From positions 1 to 18,031 of the forward strand of contig JBBSQD010000119.1 in the NCBI GenBank assembly GCA_038258185.1: a stretch of 18,031 nt of DNA. Reading direction: 5' to 3'. The translations under genes were made by a program, and so were the position numbers. Source of the DNA: JAIOHN01 sp038258185 (lineage in GTDB: Bacteria; Chloroflexota; Anaerolineae; Aggregatilineales; Phototrophicaceae). This document shows, piece by piece, positions 6,850-14,364 of the stretch; the stretch's first letter is position 1, and each line of letters opens with the position of its first letter. The notes beneath the pieces were generated by a model. That model did not search any database. It had not been told where the DNA came from and worked only from the letters and a program-made list of their open reading frames with translations.

Positions 6850-8802
6850 TTATTCGATAATGTACCACTGTTCCGGATAGGTCAGCTTCTGAACGCCTTC
6901 AATCCAACCGGCAATCCATTGATCTGGTTGGTTACCCAGACGTTGGCTGTAGGGCTGGTAACCCGGTGCAGGCCGTGAGATACCAATAACCCAGAATTCA
7001 TCGGCTGCGATCTGAAGCACTTCTGACATTTTCTCAATCTGTGCTTCCTGGCCGGCGGTCGCCAGTACTTCATCGTACAGGGTACGGACAGCGTCAATTT
7101 CAGCCGGGGGCTCAACCTGAACAGTATCCGCAGCATCCACACGCCAGTTGTACCAGGCGTTACCATACATGCCGAAGAATTCCATAGGCACGTAATAGCG
7201 TGGGTCGAGAATTGCGGTGATGCCTGCGCCACCTTCACCGGTGTAAATGGTGACTTCGAGGTTGTTCTGATCTTTGTTGTCCGTATAGACTTCGTCGGCC
7301 ATTGAGTTGAGGACAACATCTACGCCAACCTGTCTCCAGTAGCCGATTAACAATTCGGCAACCTGTACCCAGCTTGTACCGTAGCTCAGATTATTGGGCA
7401 CGGAGAAGATGATGCTCAGGCGTTCACCATCAGGCCGCAGACGGAAACCTTCACTGTCTGTTTCCGGGATGACCTTATCCAGGTACTCGTTAGCAAGGTC
7501 AACGTCGTATTCCAGATATTGTGTGGCAAGTTGTTCGTTATACAGCGGTGAACTTTCCAGCGGGGCAACCTGTGCCGGTTCACCCTGGCCGAAGTGAACA
7601 ATTTCAATGACTTCTTCACGATTGATGGCATGGGACATGCCAATACGGAAATCCTTATTGGCGAAAATTTCTGCCATAACCGGATCTTCAACGGTACGGT
7701 TAAAGTGAATGGAGTTGGTGTTACCACCATCGGAAATCGCTGCGGAGATGGCTAACGGGGCACCCTGCTCAACGGCATCGAAGAACAGAATACGGCCATC
7801 ACCCGGCGCATCTTTAATATAGTCCAGATCACCATTTAACATAGCCAGGGTGCGGTTTTCACCTTCCTGGTAAGAAATGCCCAGAACGGTATCGATATAA
7901 GGCAGTTGGTTGCCTTCGCTATCAATTTTCCAGTAGTAAGGGTTACGATCCAGACGAATCTGGGTGCCGGTTCCCATTGGCTCGGTCACGACCCACGGGA
8001 AGAGCAGTGGGCGATCTGGTTGGTCATAGAAATTCTGAATGTCATCGGTTGGGCCAGCCGCTTTTTTATTGAACAGACCAATCCAGTCCTCGACACCATC
8101 TTCCTCTGCGACTAAATCAGCAACATTTTCGTTGTAGTCAGCGTGGAATTGCGACAGATAATGCTTGGGGAACCAGGTGATCAGACGACCTGACCAGGTG
8201 GGGATGTTATACAGGAAGGTGCCATACGGGTTTGCAAAGATGAACTTGACGGTGTAATCATCAATTTTCTCGATGGTGAAGTCTTCAGCACCATCACGCG
8301 GCAGCCAATCGGCGATAGGGCCACCCGCACTCAGTTCTTCATTGAACAGCACATCTTCAACATAGAAGATAATGTCGTCGGCTGTGAAGGGGACACCATC
8401 CGACCATTTAATGCCTTCGCGAATGTGGAAAGTGTACTCGCGTACATCATCACTGACTTCCCAGCTTTCCGCGATATTGCCTCTCACGCCGGAGAAATCA
8501 GGTTCCCACGTGATCAGATTTTCCCAACCCGTGATATACCACAGGCCGCCCCAGCCGGGGTTTGTGCCGACAAAACCAACGCGCATTTCGCCGCCATACT
8601 GGCCGACCTCGTTAAATGGCTCAACGACAGCCGGGTTTACTGGCAGACGTTCTGCAACCGGCGGCAGCTCACCCGCTGCGACCTGGTCGGCCAGGGCAGG
8701 GGCTTCATTGTAGGTCATATCCTGGGCACTGATGCCAGGCAATACGAACAGCATGAGTAGAGCTGTTATAAGAAAGATGTGAGTAAATCTATTGTGCTTC
8801 AT
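6850..8802 (-). CDS. ABC transporter substrate-binding protein, family 5 (Opp/Dpp type), likely oligosaccharide
   Basis: 650-residue secreted binding protein that would deliver ligand to the adjacent permeases. Residues 1 to about 26 are a Sec-type signal (LITALLMLFVLPGISA, then Q), with no lipobox cysteine. Family-5 hallmarks are GNIAESWEVSDD, the WSDGVPFTADDIIFYVEDVL block and LDRNPYYWKIDSEGNQLPYID; that last form is one I associate with carbohydrate-linked rather than peptide-linked members. It is longer than the roughly 540 residues of classical OppA/DppA. The ATG at 8802 has TTAGGAGAATAAGGA just upstream. It is the first gene of the importer operon and the next gene after lacI on the same strand. 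The sugar ligand is inferred from the neighbouring LacI and GH30-like genes; peptides remain possible. Confidence 0.9.
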   Translation of the reverse strand: MKHNRFTHIFLITALLMLFVLPGISAQDMTYNEAPALADQVAAGELPPVAERLPVNPAVVEPFNEVGQYGGEMRVGFVGTNPGWGGLWYITGWENLITWEPDFSGVRGNIAESWEVSDDVREYTFHIREGIKWSDGVPFTADDIIFYVEDVLFNEELSAGGPIADWLPRDGAEDFTIEKIDDYTVKFIFANPYGTFLYNIPTWSGRLITWFPKHYLSQFHADYNENVADLVAEEDGVEDWIGLFNKKAAGPTDDIQNFYDQPDRPLLFPWVVTEPMGTGTQIRLDRNPYYWKIDSEGNQLPYIDTVLGISYQEGENRTLAMLNGDLDYIKDAPGDGRILFFDAVEQGAPLAISAAISDGGNTNSIHFNRTVEDPVMAEIFANKDFRIGMSHAINREEVIEIVHFGQGEPAQVAPLESSPLYNEQLATQYLEYDVDLANEYLDKVIPETDSEGFRLRPDGERLSIIFSVPNNLSYGTSWVQVAELLIGYWRQVGVDVVLNSMADEVYTDNKDQNNLEVTIYTGEGGAGITAILDPRYYVPMEFFGMYGNAWYNWRVDAADTVQVEPPAEIDAVRTLYDEVLATAGQEAQIEKMSEVLQIAADEFWVIGISRPAPGYQPYSQRLGNQPDQWIAGWIEGVQKLTYPEQWYIIE

Positions 8803-8964
8803 TCCTTATTCTCCTAAAAGCTGAAAAATATCGAATTTTCGTTTATTATTACGCCTGGTGAGGATGTACTCCTTTCCTGTCTTACGTGGTGGCCGGGGTA
8901 CATGAGGAAGCTTACTTCTCACAGCGTCTTCTTCTGTTTATTCCGGCTCATCACACTTCATAAT
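8803..8964 (-). promoter_or_regulatory. Spacer between lacI and importer operon, probable promoter region
   Basis: 162 bp without a gene. On the minus strand there is an AT-rich stretch (around 8820-8850) with TAATAAT and GATATT, either of which could be a -10 for the binding-protein gene, but no convincing -35. Nested inverted arms are present: GTGAG (8858-8862) with CTCAC (8918-8922), and ATGTAC (8864-8869) with GTACAT (8898-8903). A small hairpin GAAG-CTTA-CTTC lies at 8907-8918. The 26-bp palindrome found upstream of lacI is not repeated here. Confidence 0.35.
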
Positions 8965-10053
8965 TTAAGTATCAGGTACATGCAGGGGCATAGACCTGTC
9001 TACTAACGATTTAACGGAGTCACGCTCCACCAGCCGGGTATGGATGTTCATCCCGATAGGGACACGATCCAGATTTGTAGCCCGGTCATAAAGGTGGCGT
9101 ACTCCTAACACACCCATCAAGAATTTATCGACAAACATGGTGGAGAGTTTGGGTGTGGCTCTCACTGCGACTTCGGTATCATCAAACCCAATGACTGATA
9201 TATCATCTGGTATGCGCCAACCCATTTCATGGATTGCAGCCATTGCCCCGACCGCCGCGTCGTCATTACAGGTAAAGATCGCTGTAATCTCTGGATGGCA
9301 TTTCAGTAATTTCTGAGCCGCTTCATAACCAGAGCTATGCCAGAGTTCAGCGTGTTCTATGTAAACATCAGTAATCTGCTGATCTTCCAGCGCTTTTAAG
9401 TAACCTTCACGCCTGTCCCGAATGCCGGGATGTTCCTTACTCTTGCCATTACTGCCAAGCCAGGCAATCCGGGTATGACCCTTTTCAATCAGATGGGAGA
9501 CAGCCTGGTAGGCACCCCCGAAATTATCAATCAATATAGTGTCACACTGATAATGCGGGTTATAGGCATCCACCAGCACAACTGGCATATCTGCCGGGAT
9601 GCTGTGGGCAATCTCTGGATCTGATAATGACGCGCCGATAATGACTAAGCCATCAATGGCATTGTCTTCAAGAATAGAAGGTTTGCTGATTGCGTGGCTG
9701 GCGCCGTCCACCTGAATACTGGAATACATCATATTGATGCCCAGTTTCTGGCATTCGTTTTCCACGCCAGTGAGGATCATATAATTAAAAGGGTCTACGC
9801 GGGGGTTCTGGCCGGGATCACGTTTCATCACAGCGCCGATGGTATTCAATTTGGTCGAAACTGAACTGGGGACACGGAACTGTAACTTATATCCAAGTTC
9901 AGTCGCCGCTTTGAGTACCTGAGCACGGGTTTCCGGGAGGACATTCGATTTATTATTGAGCGCACGAGAAGCGGTGCCAATAGAGACACCCGCAGCTTGC
10001 GCAACATCACGTAATGAAGGAGGCTTTGTCAACCGAAAGAAACCTTTTTGCAA
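8965..10053 (-). CDS. LacI-family transcriptional regulator
   Basis: Sugar-responsive repressor type: an N-terminal helix-turn-helix (PSLRDVAQAAGVSIGTASRA, followed by LNNKSNVLPETR) joined to a periplasmic-binding-protein-like effector domain that includes VDGLVIIGASLSDPEIA-type strands, AIFTCNDDAAVGAM and ISVIGFDDTEVA. The longest frame starts with TTG at 10053, but a second TTG at 10032 is better placed: AAAAAGG lies 10 nt before it, the protein would then begin (M)TKPPSLRDVA as usual for the family, and the predicted transcription start (about 10055) falls in front of it. That gives about 355 residues. The hinge (ELGYKLQFRVPSSV) lacks the common RPNxxARSL form. The gene is divergent from the dioxygenase/GH30 pair across a palindrome and precedes the importer genes, so it is the likely local regulator and probably autoregulates. 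Confidence 0.92.
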   Translation of the reverse strand: MQKGFFRLTKPPSLRDVAQAAGVSIGTASRALNNKSNVLPETRAQVLKAATELGYKLQFRVPSSVSTKLNTIGAVMKRDPGQNPRVDPFNYMILTGVENECQKLGINMMYSSIQVDGASHAISKPSILEDNAIDGLVIIGASLSDPEIAHSIPADMPVVLVDAYNPHYQCDTILIDNFGGAYQAVSHLIEKGHTRIAWLGSNGKSKEHPGIRDRREGYLKALEDQQITDVYIEHAELWHSSGYEAAQKLLKCHPEITAIFTCNDDAAVGAMAAIHEMGWRIPDDISVIGFDDTEVAVRATPKLSTMFVDKFLMGVLGVRHLYDRATNLDRVPIGMNIHTRLVERDSVKSLVDRSMPLHVPDT

Positions 10054-10061
10054 AAAAACGT

Positions 10062-10067
10062 ATTATA
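10062..10067 (-). promoter_or_regulatory. Predicted -10 box of the lacI promoter
   Basis: ATTATA on the plus strand reads TATAAT on the minus strand, a perfect consensus -10. It would start transcription near 10055, about 23 nt before the TTG at 10032. No good -35 is visible at 16-18 bp (CATGGA or TCATGG), and that region lies inside the palindrome at 10069-10094. Confidence 0.6.
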
Positions 10068-10068
10068 A

Positions 10069-10094
10069 TGTTCATGGAACATGTTCCATGAACA
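10069..10094. promoter_or_regulatory. 26-bp perfect palindrome, probable LacI-family operator
   Basis: TGTTCATGGAACA (10069-10081) is followed directly by its exact reverse complement TGTTCCATGAACA (10082-10094). Inside it the quarter-sites GTTC, GAAC, GTTC, GAAC start at 10070, 10077, 10083 and 10090, so each half is itself a small dyad (GTTC-N3-GAAC) and the centre forms another (GGAAC-AT-GTTCC). It lies between two divergent TATAAT boxes and covers the -35 zones of both. The centre is A/T rather than the CG usual for LacI-family operators. Binding by the adjacent LacI protein is inferred from position. Confidence 0.8.
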
Positions 10095-10109
10095 CTTTCA
10101 AGATTAACG

Positions 10110-10115
10110 TATAAT
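10110..10115 (+). promoter_or_regulatory. Predicted -10 box of the dioxygenase/GH30 promoter
   Basis: TATAAT at 10110-10115 is a perfect consensus -10, giving a start near 10122 and a leader of about 24 nt. The position 17 bp upstream (10087-10092, CATGAA) is a poor -35 and lies in the palindrome, so repression by steric block, or dependence on an activator, would both fit. AAGGAG (10135-10140) precedes ATG 10146. Confidence 0.6.
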
Positions 10116-10145
10116 AAGTTTTATGTCAATAAACAAGGAGTTGTT

Positions 10146-11006
10146 ATGTCGCTTTCTACTGAACAAATAAACCATTTTATTGAGTACGGCTTTGTTCATT
10201 TGAATAATTGCTTTGATCTGGACCTGGCCGCCAGGTGGACATCTGCCGCATTTGAACGTCTGGGTTACGATGAGCATGACCCCTCTACATGGGATGTGCC
10301 CATTGTTCATATGCAGGCAGATGAGCGAGTGGAGGTCAAAGAGTTTGCCCCCAAAGTATGGGAAGCCATGTGTGATCTGCTGGGTGGCGAGGAGCGCATC
10401 AAGCAGCCTGTGATATGGGGTAACGGCTTTATCGTGAATTTCAGCCTGGGTGCGGATCGTGAATATGTACCCCCATCACCCGAAGCAGGGGGCTGGCATA
10501 AAGATGGTGATTTCTTCTGGCACTTTCTGGATAGTCCGGAGCAGGGGCTACTGGTGATTGTGGCGTGGCGCGATATGCTGCCAACGGGTGGCGGCACATT
10601 CATCGCGCCGGATTCCGTGAAGCCAATCGCAAAGTATCTACAGGATCATCCAGAGGGTCTGCATCCGTTTGAAGGCGGATACGGTAATCTCATCACCGAA
10701 TGCAATGACCTGCGTGAAGTCACAGCCAAAGCGGGTGATGTGATCCTGATGCATCCGTATATGCTGCACGCCTCGTCACAGAATCATCTGGGAATAGCGC
10801 GCTTTATTACGAATCCGCCGGTCGCACTCAACGAACCGATGAACTTTAATCGCGAGAATCCCGAAGACTTCTCTCCGCTTGAGCGCGCTGTGCTGAATGC
10901 GCTGGATGTGGAACGGCTGGATTATCAGATCGAAGGTGAACGCAAGCGGTTTGATGCAAAGGCTTATCGCGAAAATCGGGCTAAAAAGCAGCAGGAAACA
11001 AAATGA
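10146..11006 (+). CDS. Phytanoyl-CoA dioxygenase (PhyH) family Fe(II)/2-oxoglutarate oxygenase
   Basis: 286-residue cytosolic enzyme of the PhyH superfamily. These proteins hydroxylate small molecules using Fe(II), O2 and 2-oxoglutarate. The metal triad is visible: H118 and D120 in GGWHKDGDFFW and the distal H208 in LMHPYMLHASSQN, with R219 in IARF as the expected 2-oxoglutarate anchor. The jelly-roll strands and PTGGGTFIAPDS turn are also typical. There is no signal peptide. The natural substrate is unknown: family members act on phytanoyl-CoA, ectoine, amino acids, halogenation targets and others. It starts with AAGGAG five bases before the ATG. Its stop codon overlaps the next gene's start as ATGA, so the two are translationally coupled. 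Its place under a LacI-type operator suggests a sugar-derived or aglycone substrate, which is inference. Confidence 0.88.
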   Translation: MSLSTEQINHFIEYGFVHLNNCFDLDLAARWTSAAFERLGYDEHDPSTWDVPIVHMQADERVEVKEFAPKVWEAMCDLLGGEERIKQPVIWGNGFIVNFSLGADREYVPPSPEAGGWHKDGDFFWHFLDSPEQGLLVIVAWRDMLPTGGGTFIAPDSVKPIAKYLQDHPEGLHPFEGGYGNLITECNDLREVTAKAGDVILMHPYMLHASSQNHLGIARFITNPPVALNEPMNFNRENPEDFSPLERAVLNALDVERLDYQIEGERKRFDAKAYRENRAKKQQETK

Positions 11007-12580
11007 GATCTCTATTCTGGCTAGTAAGCCTGCTTTTAGTGGTTCTGCCTGTCGCTGCACAGGAAGCTGTTGAACCGCTGGTTGAATGCGTCATTGAGCT
11101 GGGTAATGGGTATCATATTGCAGTCTTTAATTATGATAATCCCAATACCTCGCCTGTCGTGGCGCAATCGGAGGAAGTGAATTTTCTCACGCCAGATGTT
11201 CCGGCAGACCTGCCACTCATCCTGAGTCCGCGTGTGCGCCCCGGTGTACCCAACGTGCTGTTTGAAGTCGTGTTTTTCGGGGATTCAATCACCTGGACAC
11301 TGTTTGAGAAATCTGTAACTGCTTCAGCAGATTCGCCCGCCTGTGAAATGGAACAACCACGCCGCATCATCGTCAATACCGACGAAAAACTTCAGACCAT
11401 CAACGGGTTTGGCGGAGCGTTTGTCTTCCGCTTTTCTAAAACCATGGATGAAGGTTTGATGGATGAAGTGGCGCGGATTAACTTTGAGACTTTGAAACCA
11501 ACACACATGCGCTTCAATATGTCTTTAGATCAATGGGAACCGGTACAAGGCACTTTTGAGGTCAATGAGCGCATTCGTACCAGCATGGAATATATGCAGA
11601 TGGCGCAGGAGCAGAATATCGTGCGCCATATCAGCATCTGGGCGGCACCGGACTGGATGGTGGAAAACCCGCAGAGTGAACGCGAGCGCATCCTGAAAGC
11701 GGATATGTTCGATGAGTTTATCGAGTCGATTGTGTCGTATCTGCTTTATGCCCGTGATGAATATGGTGTCACGGTGGATACCATATCACTCAATGAACCC
11801 GACATCGGTATTTTTCAGACTTTTACCCCACAGCAACAGGCTGATATTATCCTGCGTGCATCCGCACGATTCGCGGAAGAGGGTATCGAAACGCAGTGGG
11901 TTCTGGGCGAAACCAGTAACATGAAAGGTGCTGTCGAGTATGCGCAGCAGGTTAGGGATATACCCGGCGTGTCTGATCTTGTCAGTGTATGGGCGTATCA
12001 CTCCTGGGATGCGGCAGTGAATGATGGTGTGCTGCGTGATAATTCAGCCTGGGCGCAGGAAATTGACAAGGAAGTATGGCTGACTGAAATCGGCTTCGAC
12101 CCGGAAGTTTATCGCACACCAGAAGTGTTCGAGACGTTTGATTTTACAATGAGCACGGCACAGATTTACAGCCGCCTGTATAAACTCAGTGGGATGAATG
12201 TGCCGTTCTACTGGCAGATGCTCGATGATTATCGGGTGATGTCCCCCGATGGTGAAACATTTTACACGGCCTATTACCTGTTGTATGGTTTGCGCTACAC
12301 CATCCCGATTGGGTCACAGGTGATCGCCACCTCAGATGATCCGGGTAATATCTTCTCGTTCGCGGTTGAAGCGCCGGATGGGTCGATGACGCTTTTTGTC
12401 ATCAATGCCGCTGAAGAAAGACAGGCGATTGAATTGTCTGGATTGCCAGATGGAACTTATCAGCATTTGCGCCTGAGTGAAAATGAGAATTTTGAGACGG
12501 TGGGGCAGGTTGATGGCGATACGTCCCTGTTTTTAATGGGACGCAGCATCAACTGGTTTACGAATGTGGAGTTAGAGTGA
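11003..12580 (+). CDS. Secreted glycoside hydrolase, GH30-like, with N-terminal accessory module
   Basis: 525 residues. A Sec signal (LFWLVSLLLVVLPVAAQ, cleaved near residue 20) marks it for export. Residues about 25-115 form a small beta-rich module (ECVIELGNGYHIAVFNYDNPN, then a VLFEVVFFGDSITWTL core). The catalytic (beta/alpha)8 barrel begins with the GH30 hallmark INGFGGAF (133-140) and has WAAPDWM (213-219). E265 in LNEPD is the likely acid/base and E362 in WLTEIGFD the likely nucleophile, the arrangement of clan GH-A. A C-terminal beta-sandwich (FAVEAPDGSMTLFVINA onward) is also normal for GH30. Possible substrates are beta-1,6-glucan, xylan or glucosides; the subfamily cannot be fixed by eye. 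It overlaps the dioxygenase gene by 4 bp and ends just before a strong terminator. Confidence 0.85.
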   Translation: MRSLFWLVSLLLVVLPVAAQEAVEPLVECVIELGNGYHIAVFNYDNPNTSPVVAQSEEVNFLTPDVPADLPLILSPRVRPGVPNVLFEVVFFGDSITWTLFEKSVTASADSPACEMEQPRRIIVNTDEKLQTINGFGGAFVFRFSKTMDEGLMDEVARINFETLKPTHMRFNMSLDQWEPVQGTFEVNERIRTSMEYMQMAQEQNIVRHISIWAAPDWMVENPQSERERILKADMFDEFIESIVSYLLYARDEYGVTVDTISLNEPDIGIFQTFTPQQQADIILRASARFAEEGIETQWVLGETSNMKGAVEYAQQVRDIPGVSDLVSVWAYHSWDAAVNDGVLRDNSAWAQEIDKEVWLTEIGFDPEVYRTPEVFETFDFTMSTAQIYSRLYKLSGMNVPFYWQMLDDYRVMSPDGETFYTAYYLLYGLRYTIPIGSQVIATSDDPGNIFSFAVEAPDGSMTLFVINAAEERQAIELSGLPDGTYQHLRLSENENFETVGQVDGDTSLFLMGRSINWFTNVELE

Positions 12581-12616
12581 TACTTCGCTAAAACCTAGCG
12601 CATCCGTGCTGAATTG

Positions 12617-12649
12617 GGTGGAAACATTTTAATAATGTTTCCACCTTTT
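12617..12649 (+). terminator. Intrinsic terminator of the dioxygenase/GH30 operon
   Basis: GGTGGAAACATT (12617-12628) and AATGTTTCCACC (12634-12645) form a perfect 12-bp stem with a 5-nt loop, followed by TTTT. It lies 36 bp after the GH30 stop. The T-run is on the plus strand only, so it serves the dioxygenase/GH30 transcript. The convergent SulP gene ends a few bases beyond it and would read through the same hairpin without a T-run. Confidence 0.88.
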
Positions 12650-12663
12650 GCATAATTCAATGT

Positions 12664-14145
12664 CTAATGTTTGGCGAGTAAAGTCAGCGCATCCGGTTTG
12701 TGGTGGATGCCCAGATTTTCCACAATAGTCACCGTTGAGGCATTCATACCCAGTAGCTCTACAATCTTGCCCTCACGACGGAACTTGAGAACAACACTAT
12801 CCAGCGCGGCCACTGATGAGATATCCCAGATGTGGGAATGGGTCAGGTCAATAGTCACACGGTCAACAGCTTCTTTGAAGTCGAATGAGGATGTGAACTG
12901 GGTGGAGGAGGCAAAAAATATCTCTCCATACACGCTGTAAATCCGATGATTTCCTTCTTCGATATATTCCGAAGTAACCGTAAGCAGTTGTGAAACTTTG
13001 TAAGCGAAAAACACCACGCTCAGCGCCACACCCGCAAACACACCATAAGCCAGATTGTGCGTAAACACGACCACAACGACGGTGACAATCATGACCAGGC
13101 TCGAAGCCTTTGGATTGGTTCTCAGCCGTGTAATGGACGACCAGCTGAACGTCCCGATCGACACCATAATCATCACTGCCACTAATGCGGCCATCGGAAT
13201 GCGCTGAACCCAGTCCCCTAATACGATAATCAGGAATAACAGAAACGTTCCTGCAAAGAAGGTGGACAGCCGTCCGCGTCCGCCGGATCTTGCATTGATG
13301 ACCGATTGGCCGATCATGGCACATCCAGCCATGCCGCCGAAGCAACCGGCTACGATATTGGCTACGCCCTGTCCCCAGCATTCACGATTCTTGTCGCTGG
13401 GTGTGTCAGTCATGTCATCAATGATGACCGCGGTCATCAGCGATTCCAGCAGTCCGACCACCGTCAGGGTGAGGGCGTACGGTAAAATAATGCTGAGAGT
13501 TTCGAGGTTGAGCGGCACATTGGGCAGCAGAAACATCGGCAGGGTAGTGGGCAATTCACCCAGGTCACCGACTGTGCGGATTCCCATCCCGGATGTGATG
13601 CTGATCACGGTTAACACAACAATACAGACCAGCGGTGAGGGAATGGCTGTGGTCACGCGCGGCAATAGATAAATAATTGCCAGCCCTGCCGCGACCATCG
13701 CATACATCTGCCAGTCTGCACCGGTAAACTCTGGGAGTTGCGCCATGAAGATAAGAATTGCCAGCGCATTGACAAATCCCGTCATGACTGACCGCGAGAC
13801 AAAACGCAGCAATGATCCAAGCCTTAACAGACCAGCGGCAATTTGCAGGATACCGGTCAGTATCGTGGCGGCAAACAGATATTCCAGGCCATGATTCTTC
13901 ACCAGTAAGACCATGACCAGCGCCATAGCACCTGTGGCGGCAGAGATCATCCCTGGGCGGCCACCCAGTATCGAAATCACCACCGAGATACAGAACGAAG
14001 CGTACAAACCGACTTTCGGGTCAACCCCGGCAATCACAGAAAATGCAATTGCTTCAGGAATAAGCGCTAAGGCGACAACCGTCCCCGCCAGCAGATCATT
14101 CCGAATATTTCCAAACCATTCTAACTTTAATTGCGACAATGACAT
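12664..14145 (-). CDS. SulP family anion transporter with STAS domain
   Basis: 493-residue membrane transporter. Residues about 15-390 hold the SulP core: DLLAGTVVALALIPEAIAFS near the start, GLYASF, SAATGAMALVM, GLLESLMTAVI (231-241) and the SGGRGRLS signature (287-294). Residues about 400-493 are a cytoplasmic STAS domain (TIDLTHSHIWDISSVAALD-type strand and helix). SulP proteins carry sulfate, bicarbonate or other anions, driven by sodium or protons. This compact form resembles the bicarbonate/unknown-substrate bacterial group as much as sulfate permeases, and no sulfur-assimilation genes are nearby, so the substrate stays open. ATG 14145 has only a distant AAAGG (about 14 nt). The upstream spacer contains a plausible promoter and a leader hairpin. 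Confidence 0.9.
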   Translation of the reverse strand: MSLSQLKLEWFGNIRNDLLAGTVVALALIPEAIAFSVIAGVDPKVGLYASFCISVVISILGGRPGMISAATGAMALVMVLLVKNHGLEYLFAATILTGILQIAAGLLRLGSLLRFVSRSVMTGFVNALAILIFMAQLPEFTGADWQMYAMVAAGLAIIYLLPRVTTAIPSPLVCIVVLTVISITSGMGIRTVGDLGELPTTLPMFLLPNVPLNLETLSIILPYALTLTVVGLLESLMTAVIIDDMTDTPSDKNRECWGQGVANIVAGCFGGMAGCAMIGQSVINARSGGRGRLSTFFAGTFLLFLIIVLGDWVQRIPMAALVAVMIMVSIGTFSWSSITRLRTNPKASSLVMIVTVVVVVFTHNLAYGVFAGVALSVVFFAYKVSQLLTVTSEYIEEGNHRIYSVYGEIFFASSTQFTSSFDFKEAVDRVTIDLTHSHIWDISSVAALDSVVLKFRREGKIVELLGMNASTVTIVENLGIHHKPDALTLLAKH

Positions 14146-14220
14146 TGAGATTCTACTTACCTTTACTTTGGAGTGAGAGTGAACTTGGCTAATGTTCTCA
14201 ATCTGTGATCAGACATAAAT

Positions 14221-14247
14221 ACGCCCTCTGGGTTAAGTAGAGGGCGT
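14221..14247 (-). promoter_or_regulatory. Stem-loop in the SulP leader
   Basis: ACGCCCTCT (14221-14229) and AGAGGGCGT (14239-14247) pair perfectly around a 9-nt loop. With the predicted SulP promoter upstream (-35 TTGTTA at 14288-14293, 16-bp spacer, -10 TATACC at 14266-14271 on the minus strand), the hairpin would start about 12 nt into a leader of about 115 nt. It could be a cis-acting regulatory or stabilising structure. Alternatively it is a 3' structure of the exporter gene that ends at 14365. It does not match a riboswitch class I recognise, and no T-run follows. Confidence 0.45.
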
Positions 14248-14291
14248 GGGTGAGCCATCAGCCATGGTATAAGGCTACGATGTATTTTAAC

Positions 14292-14309
14292 AATTGATAA
14301 CCATCAATT
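14292..14309. promoter_or_regulatory. AT-rich dyad upstream of the SulP gene, candidate operator
   Basis: AATTGAT-AACC-ATCAATT is a perfect 7+4+7 inverted repeat. Its left edge overlaps the predicted -35 (TTGTTA on the minus strand), the place expected for a repressor site. It also lies 56 bp after the exporter stop codon and could merely form a weak hairpin in that transcript. Confidence 0.35.
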
Positions 14310-14364
14310 TATATAATATTCTAACAATCAGCAATGTCTGGAATCGCCAATGTAAAGTTACAGG

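Noticed and set aside
8857..8922. Nested inverted arms (GTGAG/CTCAC and ATGTAC/GTACAT) suggesting a riboswitch-like leader for the importer
   Set aside because: The arms are only 5-6 bp with a 28-nt unpaired centre and no conserved motif; chance pairing is likely.
12863..13381. 172-residue minus-strand open frame within the SulP gene
   Set aside because: It is in a different frame of the same strand inside a clear SulP gene, with Arg/Cys-rich composition; not a gene.
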